DNA from: Emticicia fluvialis
GTDB lineage: Bacteria > Bacteroidota > Bacteroidia > Cytophagales > Spirosomataceae
Assembly (NCBI RefSeq): GCF_024793945.1
Contig: NZ_JANUSD010000015.1
Coordinates: 95,115 to 159,114 of the forward strand
DNA length: 64,000 nucleotides
Reading direction: 5' to 3'
The translations under genes were made by a program, and so were the position numbers. Under the pieces are notes generated by a model, which saw only the letters and a program-made list of their open reading frames with translations, did not search any database and was not told the DNA's origin. This document shows positions 34,236-42,708 of this stretch, piece by piece (the stretch's first letter is position 1; each line of letters starts with the position of its first letter).

Positions 34236-34269
34236 TCTGGTTGTACTATTTTTTATTAATTGTTGCTAC

Positions 34270-35484
34270 TTATCTGAACCTGATTTTCTTTAACGAATCA
34301 GTTTTTACATTAACTTTTGCTTTTGGTTTTATTGTATTTACTTTCACCCTTGCGGTGTCTAGTAATTTACGGGGTTCTTCAACTACTGGCTTCGGAGTCT
34401 GTTTTTTAACAACAACGTCGTTATCAGAATAGTTGCGATAACCAAAGTTTAACCTGCCAGATACCCTGTTGAGTGCTACAATTGCCTGCTCATCGTTCGG
34501 GCTTTTCTCAACGGCCTCTTTCAGCGCGTTTTCGGCCTCCTGAAGATTGCCCAGCTGCTCATACGTAAGACCCAGCAAAAAGTAAACCTTGGGTAAGTCG
34601 CGGTTTATGCCGGCGGCTTTTTGATAGTTTTCCAGTGCTCTTTCATAGCTTTTCCAACGGTAATAAATGGCACCTGCGTATAATAGCACATCTGTTCTTC
34701 TGGGGTCTACGCGGGCTGCCCGTTCATAATTAACCAGAGCGCTGTCCAGCCATCCTTTTTTAAAATAGGTCAGTCCTCTTTCTACAATAAAATCTGCATT
34801 GTTCTTAAATTCAGCAATGGCTTTCTGATTAACTACCAGCGCGGAGTCGTACATCCGGTAGCTTTGAAGTATGTCAGTCAGCTTTGTGTAGCCCTCGCGG
34901 AACGACGGCTTAATTTCAATAGCTTTGTTAATAAGCGCAATGGCACTTACGGTGTCGCCTTTGCGTGCAGCCAGGGTGCCTCTGTAGAAATGCGTTTCAC
35001 CATCAAACGGCGCTGTTTGCATTGATTTTGCCAGGTACTTTTCTGCACCGGCCAGGTCATTTCTTTGCTGAGCAAGGTCGCCCAGTAGCGTATATAATTC
35101 CGGGGTGTCAAAGTTCAGGATTTCAGCACTCTGCGCAAAAGAAAAAGCCTCATCTATTTTTTTCATTCTGCGCAAAATAAGCGCCTTTGTAAACAAATAT
35201 TTGCCCACATTTGGCTTCAGCTGGTCGGCACGGTTAATGTCTTCCAGAGCGCTTTCGGTGTCGTTCAGTTTCAGATATATGCCTGCTCTTTTGTAATAGT
35301 TCTCTGCCACGCTGGGGTTGCTTCTGATGGCCTCTGTAAGAGCCACCTCGGCAGCTTCGTTCATTTCGCTTTCAGTCTGAAACTGTGTAGGCGGAATTTT
35401 GGAGCGCTCGCGGTTGCCTTGCCCACAGGCGGCAAGCAAAACCGTTACTATCAGTAAAATATATAATTGAAATTGTTTTTGCAT
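34270..35484 (-). CDS. TPR-repeat lipoprotein
   Basis: A 404-residue protein starting at ATG 35484 ('MQKQFQLYILLIVTVLLAAC'), with a lipobox and Cys near residue 20; the in-frame upstream ATG at 35511 would only add nine residues. About eight tetratricopeptide repeats follow, for example 'AENYYKRAGIYLKLNDTESA', 'PKVYFLLGLTYEQLGNLQEA' and 'TDVLLYAGAIYYRWKSYERA'. The end is Lys/Thr-rich. It probably acts as a protein-binding scaffold at the periplasmic face of a membrane. It is upstream of thrS with 34 bases between. Confidence 0.85.
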   Translation of the reverse strand: MQKQFQLYILLIVTVLLAACGQGNRERSKIPPTQFQTESEMNEAAEVALTEAIRSNPSVAENYYKRAGIYLKLNDTESALEDINRADQLKPNVGKYLFTKALILRRMKKIDEAFSFAQSAEILNFDTPELYTLLGDLAQQRNDLAGAEKYLAKSMQTAPFDGETHFYRGTLAARKGDTVSAIALINKAIEIKPSFREGYTKLTDILQSYRMYDSALVVNQKAIAEFKNNADFIVERGLTYFKKGWLDSALVNYERAARVDPRRTDVLLYAGAIYYRWKSYERALENYQKAAGINRDLPKVYFLLGLTYEQLGNLQEAENALKEAVEKSPNDEQAIVALNRVSGRLNFGYRNYSDNDVVVKKQTPKPVVEEPRKLLDTARVKVNTIKPKAKVNVKTDSLKKIRFR

Positions 35485-35616
35485 TATTATTTGGTGGTAC
35501 CACACAGGCATACAGCCATTTTTTTACAAAAATCCGAAAATTTTCTAACAATAAAAACCTTTACCAAGAATATAGAATAGGAGCCGCAACAGAACCTAAA
35601 GGTAATTGACCGTTTG

Positions 35617-36513
35617 CTACACAGAAGCAAAACGATAAAACACACCTAAAGGCAGATTTTTACCGAATGAATCTTGTATCATCAGTTCGCCCATTTCAGG
35701 ATTCGTAACGGCCTGATAATTCTGTTTAATGATGGTTTCTGCAATTACTGCCGAAAAACCCATTGAATAGAGATTTAGAATAAAAAAGAAGTGGTTATCA
35801 TCAATCAATTGCAGGCATGCTTTTATAAGTTCGTTGATTCCTTCTTCCAGAATCCATTTTTCGCCGTCAGGGCCACGGCCATAGGCGGGGGGGTCTAGTA
35901 TGATACCATTGTATTTTCTGCCACGTTTTACTTCGCGCTTTACAAATTTCAAGGCATCTTCAACTACCCATCTGATATCAGTCAACTGGCTTATTTCCAT
36001 GTTTTCGCGCGCCCACGAAATAGTTTGTTTAATAGAGTCAACGTGTGTCACGTCAGCGCCGTTTCCTTTGGCAACTATAGAGGCACCACCCGTGTAGGCA
36101 AAAAGATTGAGTACCTTCGGGTTTTCGAGGGGCATACTTTTCAGCTTGGTTTCTATATATTGCCAGTTTTCGGCCTGTTCAGGAAAGATACCCACATGCT
36201 TAAACGAAGAAAGCGAAAGTTTGAATTTATAATTTTTACCACCCAGGGTATAGGGTAAATACCATTTTTCCGGCATTTTTTTCGGATTATGCCATTCACC
36301 TCTTTCGTCCGGGCTTAGCTGATCGCGCCCTTTGGTTTTTCTGAAAACAGCAGAGGCTTTCTTCTCCCAGATTTCTTCACTGAGCGATTTATCCCACACG
36401 GCTTGTGGTTCAGGGCGGGCCAGAATGTAATCGCCGAAGCGTTCTAATTTTTCAAAATTGCCCGAATCTATTAATTCGTAGGAATCTATTTTTGGCTGAA
36501 GAAGCTGATACAA
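35617..36513 (-). CDS. Class I SAM-dependent rRNA methyltransferase (RlmK/RlmI-like)
   Basis: A 298-residue cytosolic methyltransferase. The SAM-binding core is visible as 'NPKVLNLFAYTGGASIVAKG' (motif I, about 131-150), 'ADVTHVDSIKQTISWARENM' (acidic loop) and the catalytic-loop motif 'NGIILDPPAYGRGPDGEKW' (DPPAYG), typical of 23S rRNA m5C/m7G methyltransferases of the RlmI/RlmK class. The N-terminal part ('LARPEPQAVWDKSLSEEIWE') replaces the PUA domain. It ends a four-gene minus-strand run (EVE, two paralogous secreted proteins, this gene) with short gaps. The exact target base is unknown. Confidence 0.88.
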   Translation of the reverse strand: MYQLLQPKIDSYELIDSGNFEKLERFGDYILARPEPQAVWDKSLSEEIWEKKASAVFRKTKGRDQLSPDERGEWHNPKKMPEKWYLPYTLGGKNYKFKLSLSSFKHVGIFPEQAENWQYIETKLKSMPLENPKVLNLFAYTGGASIVAKGNGADVTHVDSIKQTISWARENMEISQLTDIRWVVEDALKFVKREVKRGRKYNGIILDPPAYGRGPDGEKWILEEGINELIKACLQLIDDNHFFFILNLYSMGFSAVIAETIIKQNYQAVTNPEMGELMIQDSFGKNLPLGVFYRFASV

Positions 36514-36540
36514 GGTAAATTCTTTTAAATGAAACTTAAA

Positions 36541-38079
36541 TTACTGCACTTTGCTGAGATAAATAATCTTACGGATATTTGTCTGAGGAAGCGTCTGTTG
36601 TCTTTTTTTGCGTTTGCCGTTTTCTGGCTTTGGCAGGTCTAATTCTTTTATGGCTTCAAATTTAACACGACTTCCGTCTGCAAGAAAATAATTTCCGTAC
36701 CAATTTCGCACACCATGATAACCAGCCACAAACTGCGCATTTTTTGGGTCAACTGTTTCGTCTGACAATTTATAGGTTTCTGGCCTTGCAAACTCAGATA
36801 AATTGCTGATTGCCAGGCTGCCTTTCAGGCATACAGCCGTTGACTTGTTTTCTGAAACGGCCAGATTTTGTTCTACAGCAGGCGACACCAGATTCATATC
36901 TACCCGGCTTTGCGAAATCAGGTTACCGTCGGTGTCAAAGCTGGCCACAAAACCATTCAGAAAATTATATCCTTTAAATATCTGCCGCGATTGCGTGCGC
37001 GGATAATTGTTGTAGGTGCCGTATCGGCCATAAGCGGGGTAGGGGTCATACCCACTATAATAGGGGCTGCCGGAGGTTACATTCTGATAATTGGCCTGAA
37101 AAAAAGTGCCACCCATTGTAAGTGTGTTGCCGCCAAAAACAGGTTGTATGGGCAATAAAACAAAATTATCGGCAATTTTTTTTACTGTGGCTTCGTCAAT
37201 GGCTGGTATGCCTTTCAGCAGTTGGCGGTAGTCGTAAAAACGGGTAAAAGTGGTTTTGCCTTCTTCAAGCCTGGATACATAAATGCCTTTCGCACCCGAG
37301 TTTGACTGATAAGTACCGATAATAAATTTTAAACCTGCCTGCACATCTGTTAAGGTAGCAGTAAGCGGAAAATTACCTGCATTGGAAGCAATGGTGTTTT
37401 TAATAATAAGCCTGCCAGTGGTATCATATTTAGCATAAACCACGTAGGCGTCTTTTATAAATTCGCCTTTTTTCTTTTTTTCGTTGGTATAACCTGCCTC
37501 TTTAATTGCCCACAGGCTTTCTATTGTATTACCGGCAGCATGATAGTTTAGATATTGAACGGTGGCCTTTCCGGTTAATTCGGCGGGTATAAACTGCCCT
37601 GTATCTTCATTGAAATCAAACTTATAAAAAGCAGCACCTTTTTCATTGATACCCGCCATCAGAATGCGGTCTTTAAAGAAAACGTAGTCCTGGTCCTGAA
37701 AAAACTCGCGTAGCTCAAATCCACGGTTATTAAATTTGCCATCTTTTAAAGCAATGCTGAATACCTGATAATACATACCCTGCGCTTCGCTGAACATAAA
37801 AGTAATTTGCTCGCTATCAACGGTAAAGGCTGTTGGTTTTTTTTCAACATCGAGAAAGATTTCTGACTCCCAGACTTTGTTCAGTTCTGTATCAAATTTT
37901 ACAATTACCGCCTTGGTTACATCTTTTTTTGCAAACAAAATTACGCCTTTGTCTCCTAGCGGAATCAATTGCTGCCAGGTGGGCTTGCCGCTGATTTCAT
38001 ATTCTACTGTTTTTAAAACCTGCGCAGAAACCCCTGACCAGCAGGCCCAAAAAATAAATATAAACGCTGCTTTTCTCAT
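36541..38079 (-). CDS. Secreted protein of unknown function, paralogue B of a tandem pair
   Basis: A 512-residue protein with signal peptide 'MRKAAFIFIFWACWSGVSAQ'. The body is a series of short beta repeats such as 'QLIPLGDKGVILFAKKDVTK' and 'VVYAKYDTTGRLIIKNTIAS', suggesting a beta-propeller. A Gly/Tyr/Pro-rich insertion near residues 330-360 ('YSGYDPYPAYGRYGTYNNYP') precedes 'GFVASFDTDGNLISQSRVDM'. It shares this layout, insertion and C-terminal '...KIIYLSKVQ' with the neighbouring gene 38113-39747, so the two arose by duplication. No family name is recognised. It is separated by 33 bases from its paralogue and 27 from the methyltransferase gene. Confidence 0.7.
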   Translation of the reverse strand: MRKAAFIFIFWACWSGVSAQVLKTVEYEISGKPTWQQLIPLGDKGVILFAKKDVTKAVIVKFDTELNKVWESEIFLDVEKKPTAFTVDSEQITFMFSEAQGMYYQVFSIALKDGKFNNRGFELREFFQDQDYVFFKDRILMAGINEKGAAFYKFDFNEDTGQFIPAELTGKATVQYLNYHAAGNTIESLWAIKEAGYTNEKKKKGEFIKDAYVVYAKYDTTGRLIIKNTIASNAGNFPLTATLTDVQAGLKFIIGTYQSNSGAKGIYVSRLEEGKTTFTRFYDYRQLLKGIPAIDEATVKKIADNFVLLPIQPVFGGNTLTMGGTFFQANYQNVTSGSPYYSGYDPYPAYGRYGTYNNYPRTQSRQIFKGYNFLNGFVASFDTDGNLISQSRVDMNLVSPAVEQNLAVSENKSTAVCLKGSLAISNLSEFARPETYKLSDETVDPKNAQFVAGYHGVRNWYGNYFLADGSRVKFEAIKELDLPKPENGKRKKRQQTLPQTNIRKIIYLSKVQ

Positions 38080-38112
38080 TAAAGATTAGTTTTCAGAAAT
38101 AATGGCTTGGTG

Positions 38113-39747
38113 TCAGAAAGCAATTTTGTTAAGATAAAACACCCTTCTTGAACCATCATTTTTGTTGGATATTTTCTGATACCCCCAGGCCAGATAATAA
38201 TTCTGATGCCAGTATTCAATATCATCGGTTGATGTATCCCTAACTTTATCACCCTCGCGGGCTGTTTCAATCTCAATTATTTTGTTGCCTTCTACCACAT
38301 CGTTACCTCGTACTATTTTGGTCGACAACTTCCCTTTGTTGCTATAAACCAGCGTGATTTCGTTGTTATCGGTCTTTATTTTTACTTTTTCTTTCAGTTC
38401 ATAAGTTTTCAGGTTGTCGAAACTGAAACTGTTGTCCCAGACGAGATTACCTTTTTTATCAAACCCGGCCACAACCGCATGGGTATATTTGAAGCCATCA
38501 AACTGCTGATTATTAAAGCCACGGTTGCCCGACCACAGCCAGGGGTTCCATGCCCAGGAGTTCATACCAAAATACCGGTAACCACCCATTCCATAGCCGT
38601 AGGGGCTCCAGAAAGGGTTGCCGTACATGGGCGAACCATAAAAAGTGTTGTTGTTTCTGAACTCTGGATAGAATACCTCTGCTACCAGAATGTACTGGTC
38701 GTCTTTCTGGATAATGTCATGTACCAGCACACGGTAGTTAAGCCGCAGGTCGCTGCCTTTGTCGCGCTTTTTGTTAATCTGGCGTTCAATACGGTCTTGC
38801 TGTTTCTGAGACATAAACTTGAAGAAATTCCTGAACTCGGTAAAACTGTGCAGCTTCAGGTATTCGGTGTTATCTTCGTCTACTTTACTTATGTACAGCC
38901 CCTGCGACATGGGAACTCCGTTGGACTGATACCCGCGGAAACCATAGTTACCAATCATCAATTGGGTGCCATCATTGAGCGAGAAGAGTTTTCCTGTCAG
39001 TAAACCATAGTCTTCTTCGGGTTCAACGCTCAGGTGTTCTACTATTTTTCCGTTCTGGTTTATGCGCTTCACCACCATATAGCTTGAACGTCCCTTTTTT
39101 ACAGAGTAAGATACCACCAGCAGGTTGTTTTCGTCATCAAAGTCGAGTGATGAAATACTGGCAGTGCCTTTAAGCCCCCCAGCCAGTATACGTGGCTGAA
39201 GTTTGTGCAGGTTAACGCTCATTAATACAGGCTCGTCCTTTACCATTCCGGCCAGATAGGCAAAGTCGTTATGTACTTTAAATTCAGATACCTCAAAGCG
39301 GGTGATGTTCTCGAAAAAGAACTTCTGCATGATGCCAATGCCAGTTGAAACTTTGATAATCTGGTATAAATCGCTGTTATATTTGCTGAAAAGCAAATAT
39401 ACATCGCGGCCGTCACGATAATAATCAACAAAATTCTGGTTTTCTTCCAGGTCTCCGTTCAATGACCAGCCTAATTGCAGGTCTGTATCAAATTTGGTAA
39501 TACTGAACGTTTTCTTTGAAGTTTTAGACAGCACCACCAAACCTTCATCACCCAGCGAAATTACCTGAAGTTTGTTGTCGTCTCCACCGCCTACGGGTAT
39601 TTCAATTCTTTTTACACTCTGCGCCTGCATAACCTCGGTTGCCAATAAGAATGTGGCTAGCGCCAGCATAATTGCTTTAAGCCCTGTCATAAATTTCAGG
39701 CGGCTTTGTGCTTTAAAAAACAGAGAAGCAATAATTTTATGATTCAT
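38113..39747 (-). CDS. Secreted protein of unknown function, paralogue A of a tandem pair
   Basis: A 544-residue protein. From ATG 39747 it overlaps the end of the EVE gene by 11 bases; ATG 39690 ('MTGLKAIMLALATFLLATEV') gives a cleaner signal peptide ending at MQAQ and is a good alternative start. The beta-rich body ('ISLGDEGLVVLSKTSKKTFS', 'SLDFDDENNLLVVSYSVKKG') resembles a propeller, with an aromatic low-complexity insertion around residues 375-410 ('NPFWSPYGYGMGGYRYFG'). Then 'HAVVAGFDKKGNLVWDNSFS' parallels the sister gene. Function unknown; a surface or envelope role is inferred from the signal. Confidence 0.7.
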   Translation of the reverse strand: MNHKIIASLFFKAQSRLKFMTGLKAIMLALATFLLATEVMQAQSVKRIEIPVGGGDDNKLQVISLGDEGLVVLSKTSKKTFSITKFDTDLQLGWSLNGDLEENQNFVDYYRDGRDVYLLFSKYNSDLYQIIKVSTGIGIMQKFFFENITRFEVSEFKVHNDFAYLAGMVKDEPVLMSVNLHKLQPRILAGGLKGTASISSLDFDDENNLLVVSYSVKKGRSSYMVVKRINQNGKIVEHLSVEPEEDYGLLTGKLFSLNDGTQLMIGNYGFRGYQSNGVPMSQGLYISKVDEDNTEYLKLHSFTEFRNFFKFMSQKQQDRIERQINKKRDKGSDLRLNYRVLVHDIIQKDDQYILVAEVFYPEFRNNNTFYGSPMYGNPFWSPYGYGMGGYRYFGMNSWAWNPWLWSGNRGFNNQQFDGFKYTHAVVAGFDKKGNLVWDNSFSFDNLKTYELKEKVKIKTDNNEITLVYSNKGKLSTKIVRGNDVVEGNKIIEIETAREGDKVRDTSTDDIEYWHQNYYLAWGYQKISNKNDGSRRVFYLNKIAF

Positions 39748-40147
39748 AACTTTTAGCGACGATGAGGTCGAACTCTTCTTTTTTAACGGGTTGTACTGAA
39801 AGCCTACCCTGGCGCACCAAAGCCATGTCTTGTAGTCGTTCGTCGGCCTTTATAGCCTGTAGCGTTACTCCCTTGGGTAGTTTTTCAACAGGTGCCAGGT
39901 CAACAACTACCCAGCGTGGGTCGTCGGTGGTTGGGTCAGGATATGATTCTTTAACAACTTTGGCAATGCCTACTACATCAAGCCCTTCGTTTGAGTGATA
40001 GAAAAGTACCAGGTCTCCGGTTTTCATTGCGGCAAGATTGTTGCGTGCTGCGTAGTTTCGTACGCCGTCCCACATACCTACGCCTTGTTTAACGAAATCG
40101 TCCCACGAATATTTGAATGGTTCTGATTTTACAAGCCAATAATTCAT
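39737..40147 (-). CDS. EVE domain protein
   Basis: A 136-residue protein starting 'MNYWLVKSEPFKYSWDDFVK'; the ATG at 40147 is chosen because EVE proteins begin with this [YH]W[LI]xKSEP strand. Other family blocks: 'MWDGVRNYAARNNLAAMKTG', 'DLVLFYHSNEGLDVVGIAKV' and 'PRWVVVDLAPVEKL'. EVE domains (PUA-like, YTH-related) bind modified bases in DNA or RNA. It overlaps the start of the paralogue A gene by 11 bases, so translation may be coupled. It lies downstream of menB, but a strong terminator separates them. Confidence 0.92.
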   Translation of the reverse strand: MNYWLVKSEPFKYSWDDFVKQGVGMWDGVRNYAARNNLAAMKTGDLVLFYHSNEGLDVVGIAKVVKESYPDPTTDDPRWVVVDLAPVEKLPKGVTLQAIKADERLQDMALVRQGRLSVQPVKKEEFDLIVAKSYES

Positions 40148-40177
40148 AGTTAAATGATTTAAGTTAAAAATGAATAT

Positions 40178-40203
40178 CAAAAAAGCCCCAGTTGAATGGG
40201 GCT
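40178..40203 (-). terminator. Terminator after menB
   Basis: Perfect stem AGCCCCA/TGGGGCT around TTCAAC with T6 on the minus strand. It overlaps the region just upstream of the EVE start. Confidence 0.88.
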
Positions 40204-40221
40204 GTTGTATGTGCTGGCAAA

Positions 40222-41034
40222 TTAAGGAAACTTAGGGAATTTTTTAAAGTCTGGCTTGCGCTTTTCGAGAAACGAGCGGAAACCTTCTTTGGCTTCTTCT
40301 GAAAGATAATATAGCAACGTTGCATTTCCGGCCAGTTCCTGAATACCAGCTTGTCCGTCCAGCTCTGCATTGAAAGATGATTTCAACATTCTGATAGCCA
40401 ACGGAGACTTATCCTGTATTTTACGGGCCCATTCAACTGTTACTTCTTCCAGTTGTTCTAATGGCACTACTTTATTTACTAATCCCATATCAAGGGCTTC
40501 CTGTGCATTGTACTGGTCGCACAGGTACCAGATCTCACGGGCTTTTTTCTGGCCAACAATACGTGCCAGGTAGCTGGCGCCAAAGCCGCCATCAAAACTA
40601 CCTACTTTAGGGCCTGTCTGGCCGAAGCGGGCGTTTTCAGCGGCAATAGTCAGGTCGCATACCACATGCAGCACATGGCCGCCACCAATAGCCCAGCCTG
40701 CTACCGAAGCAATAACCACTTTAGGTATAGAACGAATCATTCTTTGTAGGTCAAGCACATTGAGGCGTGGAATGTGGTCGTCGCCGATGTAACCGCCGTG
40801 GCCACGTACCGACTGGTCTCCACCGCTACAGAAGGCTTTTCCGCCTTCGCCTGTCAGAATAATGACTTCAATTGATGGTTCTTCGCGGCAAAAAGCCATG
40901 GCATCAATCATTTCTTTTACCGTCTGCGGACGAAACGCATTGTGTTTTTCAGGACGGTTGATACTGATTTTGGCGATGCCTTCGAAGAATGTAAATTTTA
41001 TATCTTCGTACTCTTTAATCGTTTCCCAAGTCAT
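40222..41034 (-). CDS. menB: 1,4-dihydroxy-2-naphthoyl-CoA synthase
   Basis: A 270-residue crotonase-fold enzyme that closes the naphthoquinone ring from o-succinylbenzoyl-CoA in menaquinone synthesis. Characteristic blocks: 'ISINRPEKHNAFRPQTVKEM', the MenB-specific 'FCSGGDQSVRGHGGYIG', oxyanion-hole 'VAGWAIGGGHVLHVVCDLTI', and 'FGQTGPKVGSFDGGFGASYL' with the catalytic Asp/Ser region. The C-terminus 'SFLEKRKPDFKKFPKFP' is typical. Length is normal. menE is 1.7 kb away on the other strand. Confidence 0.97.
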   Translation of the reverse strand: MTWETIKEYEDIKFTFFEGIAKISINRPEKHNAFRPQTVKEMIDAMAFCREEPSIEVIILTGEGGKAFCSGGDQSVRGHGGYIGDDHIPRLNVLDLQRMIRSIPKVVIASVAGWAIGGGHVLHVVCDLTIAAENARFGQTGPKVGSFDGGFGASYLARIVGQKKAREIWYLCDQYNAQEALDMGLVNKVVPLEQLEEVTVEWARKIQDKSPLAIRMLKSSFNAELDGQAGIQELAGNATLLYYLSEEAKEGFRSFLEKRKPDFKKFPKFP

Positions 41035-41387
41035 AATCTATATTTGAATGGTTATAATTTATTGGTTTTTAATTCTGTTCAAATCTTGCGTCTATGTGTT
41101 GCTATAAAAGCTTCTGATTTTAATATTCTTCGGTTGTTACTTTTTACGTAAAAAGTAACCAAGACTAGCCGTCCGCAACCTGCATCATTTAAACTCATCC
41201 AATTAAAAATCCGAAAGTTCATTGCTATTTTTCTATAAACTGAAGTCGATTTTTAATCTTAGACTAGCCGTCTGCCTCAACAGGAAATGATGTTTTAAGG
41301 ACTTTAATTTTTAGTTGCTATTTTTCCTCTGTGAAACTCTGTGTAAAACTTTGTGACACTCCGTGGTTATGAGTTTTGATAATAGTT
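41035..41387. other. Repeat-rich intergenic region
   Basis: 353 bases with no gene. It holds a 24-bp perfect palindrome at 41136-41159 (arms GTTACTTTTTAC / GTAAAAAGTAAC), a 14-bp direct repeat GACTAGCCGTCYGC at 41163-41176 and 41262-41275, and a CTCTGTG-type repetitive tract at 41325-41368. Confidence 0.7.
41136..41159. repeat. 24-bp perfect palindrome
   Basis: GTTACTTTTTAC followed by its reverse complement with no spacer. Followed directly by CAAGACTAGCCGTC. Confidence 0.75.
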
Positions 41388-41858
41388 TTATTCTAAATCA
41401 TCTAAATCTATTACATCGCTACGGTTGTCCTCCTGAAAAAACTCAACTTTCCAGGTGTGGTCGGCCAAAAGGAAAACCTTTGCCAGAAACTGGTTGAATG
41501 GAAACGACCGACCCCATTCGTTAGGAGCAACCATAGAAAGGATATCGGTACCGTCTTTTTTTTCGTAAAGATAATAAACATGATTAATGATAGGCTCAAA
41601 ACCAATAGCTGCATCATAAATCCGTTCAGAAACATCAATCCTGTTTTTGATTTCTTTAGCCTGCTGAGCCAGCAATTCCATTTGGCGATAAATCTTGTTC
41701 AGCTGCTCGCCTGTTTGCTGCCGCATGGCCATTTGAGCTTTACCTTTTACTTTTCCGATGTCTTCAGGGCGAATCACAGCGCCACCCGCAGTGTGGGCGT
41801 ATTCCATTAGTCCAGGGTTCTCAGCAACCTTTATCTTGTCTATCGGATTCTTTTCCAT
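41388..41858 (-). CDS. DUF2452 family protein
   Basis: A 156-residue soluble protein. The sequence 'VAENPGLMEYAHTAGGAVIR' followed by 'MAMRQQTGEQLNKIYRQMEL', 'ISERIYDAAIGFEP'-type 'VSERIYDAAIGFEPIINHVY' and 'VAPNEWGRSFPFNQFLAKVF' is the DUF2452 pattern, also known from eukaryotic C1orf50-like proteins. No biochemical function is known to me. A TAAATTTG promoter element ends 4 bases before the ATG, which would make the transcript nearly leaderless. It is monocistronic. Confidence 0.88.
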   Translation of the reverse strand: MEKNPIDKIKVAENPGLMEYAHTAGGAVIRPEDIGKVKGKAQMAMRQQTGEQLNKIYRQMELLAQQAKEIKNRIDVSERIYDAAIGFEPIINHVYYLYEKKDGTDILSMVAPNEWGRSFPFNQFLAKVFLLADHTWKVEFFQEDNRSDVIDLDDLE

Positions 41859-42183
41859 CTTGCAAATTTATTTTGAAAACTTTGTTTCTGAACCAAATCA
41901 ATAAAAAATAATAGTTTGATGCCTGTTTTTTAACCTTGATATTAAAACCAAAACCGGTGTTTTTAGTTTTAAAGAATAACAAAACAGACTAATTGCTCTG
42001 CAAATGTAGTTGTTTTAGGATAAAATACCTGAATATTTCAAGTAATGTAGATATTTAATCTAAAAATACATTTTGGTTAGGATATAATCACCTTTAAAAG
42101 GTATCATTTGCGACGATTTGAATAAAATTTACGTATATATTATACTTGCCAAGGTTTGGCTATAACTAAATACACGTTACATT
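41859..42183. other. Divergent intergenic region between DUF2452 and Rieske genes
   Basis: 325 AT-rich bases, no gene. The only clear element is the minus-strand TAAATTTG at 41863-41870. TATCATTTG (near 42100) and TATACTTG (near 42143) are near-matches to the -7 element on the plus strand. Confidence 0.5.
41863..41870 (-). promoter_or_regulatory. -7 element TAAATTTG abutting the DUF2452 start
   Basis: Exact TAnnTTTG whose predicted transcription start falls on or next to the ATG at 41858. Confidence 0.45.
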
Positions 42184-42642
42184 ATGGAAAACAATACGAT
42201 TGACAGAAGCGAATTTATGAAACAGGTGGGTATCAGTTTTGGTGCCATTTTATTAATGAATTGCCTGCAGGCCTGCGACAGTGGAGGCGAAGTGCCAGAC
42301 CCTAACCCGGGTGGAAATAGCGGCAAAGTAGATTTTGTTTTAGACCTTAACAATGCCACTTATGCAGTACTTAAGAACAAAGGGGGTAATGTGGTAGTAA
42401 AACCGCAGAATATAATAGTGGCACGTACAAATATAGATACTTTTATTGCAGTGAGCGCCATTTGCACGCATCAGGCCTCTACTATTAACTACAGGGCGGC
42501 CAGCAATGATTTTTTGTGCCCGAATCATTTATCTGAATTTACGGCTGATGGCTCGGTGCAGAAGGGACCTGCAACTACACCACTGAAGAAATATTTGGTA
42601 TCGGTTGATGTAACAAATAACACTGTGCGCATTTTTGAGTAA
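42184..42642 (+). CDS. Rieske [2Fe-2S] lipoprotein
   Basis: A 152-residue protein. The N-terminus 'MKQVGISFGAILLMNCLQAC' (from residue 12) is a signal with a plausible lipobox (L-Q-A-C, about residue 31), followed by a Gly/Pro/Asn linker. The Rieske cluster ligands are exact: C-x-H in 'AICTHQAS', 15 residues later C-x2-H in 'FLCPNHLSEF' (about 102-124). The rest ('KGPATTPLKKYLVSVDVTNN') fits the ferredoxin-type Rieske fold. As a lone lipoprotein without cytochrome b it is probably a periplasmic electron carrier or sensor. It lies upstream of menE on the same strand, which has its own promoter. Confidence 0.9.
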   Translation: MENNTIDRSEFMKQVGISFGAILLMNCLQACDSGGEVPDPNPGGNSGKVDFVLDLNNATYAVLKNKGGNVVVKPQNIIVARTNIDTFIAVSAICTHQASTINYRAASNDFLCPNHLSEFTADGSVQKGPATTPLKKYLVSVDVTNNTVRIFE

Positions 42643-42647
42643 ATTTG
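42640..42647 (+). promoter_or_regulatory. -7 element of menE (TAAATTTG)
   Basis: Exact TAnnTTTG overlapping the stop codon of the Rieske gene, 62 bases before the menE ATG. Confidence 0.5.
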
Positions 42648-42708
42648 CGCCACAATTACAAACGAATCTTTGCAGCATGGGCTGTTTGGGTTTATTATTG
42701 GTGCAACA

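Noticed and set aside
38479..39003. 174-codon plus-strand open frame inside paralogue A
   Set aside because: Antisense to a well-supported secreted protein gene, with no signal, motif or promoter of its own.
42184..42642. Rieske subunit of a cytochrome bc complex
   Set aside because: No cytochrome b or c1 genes nearby and the protein is a short lipoprotein.
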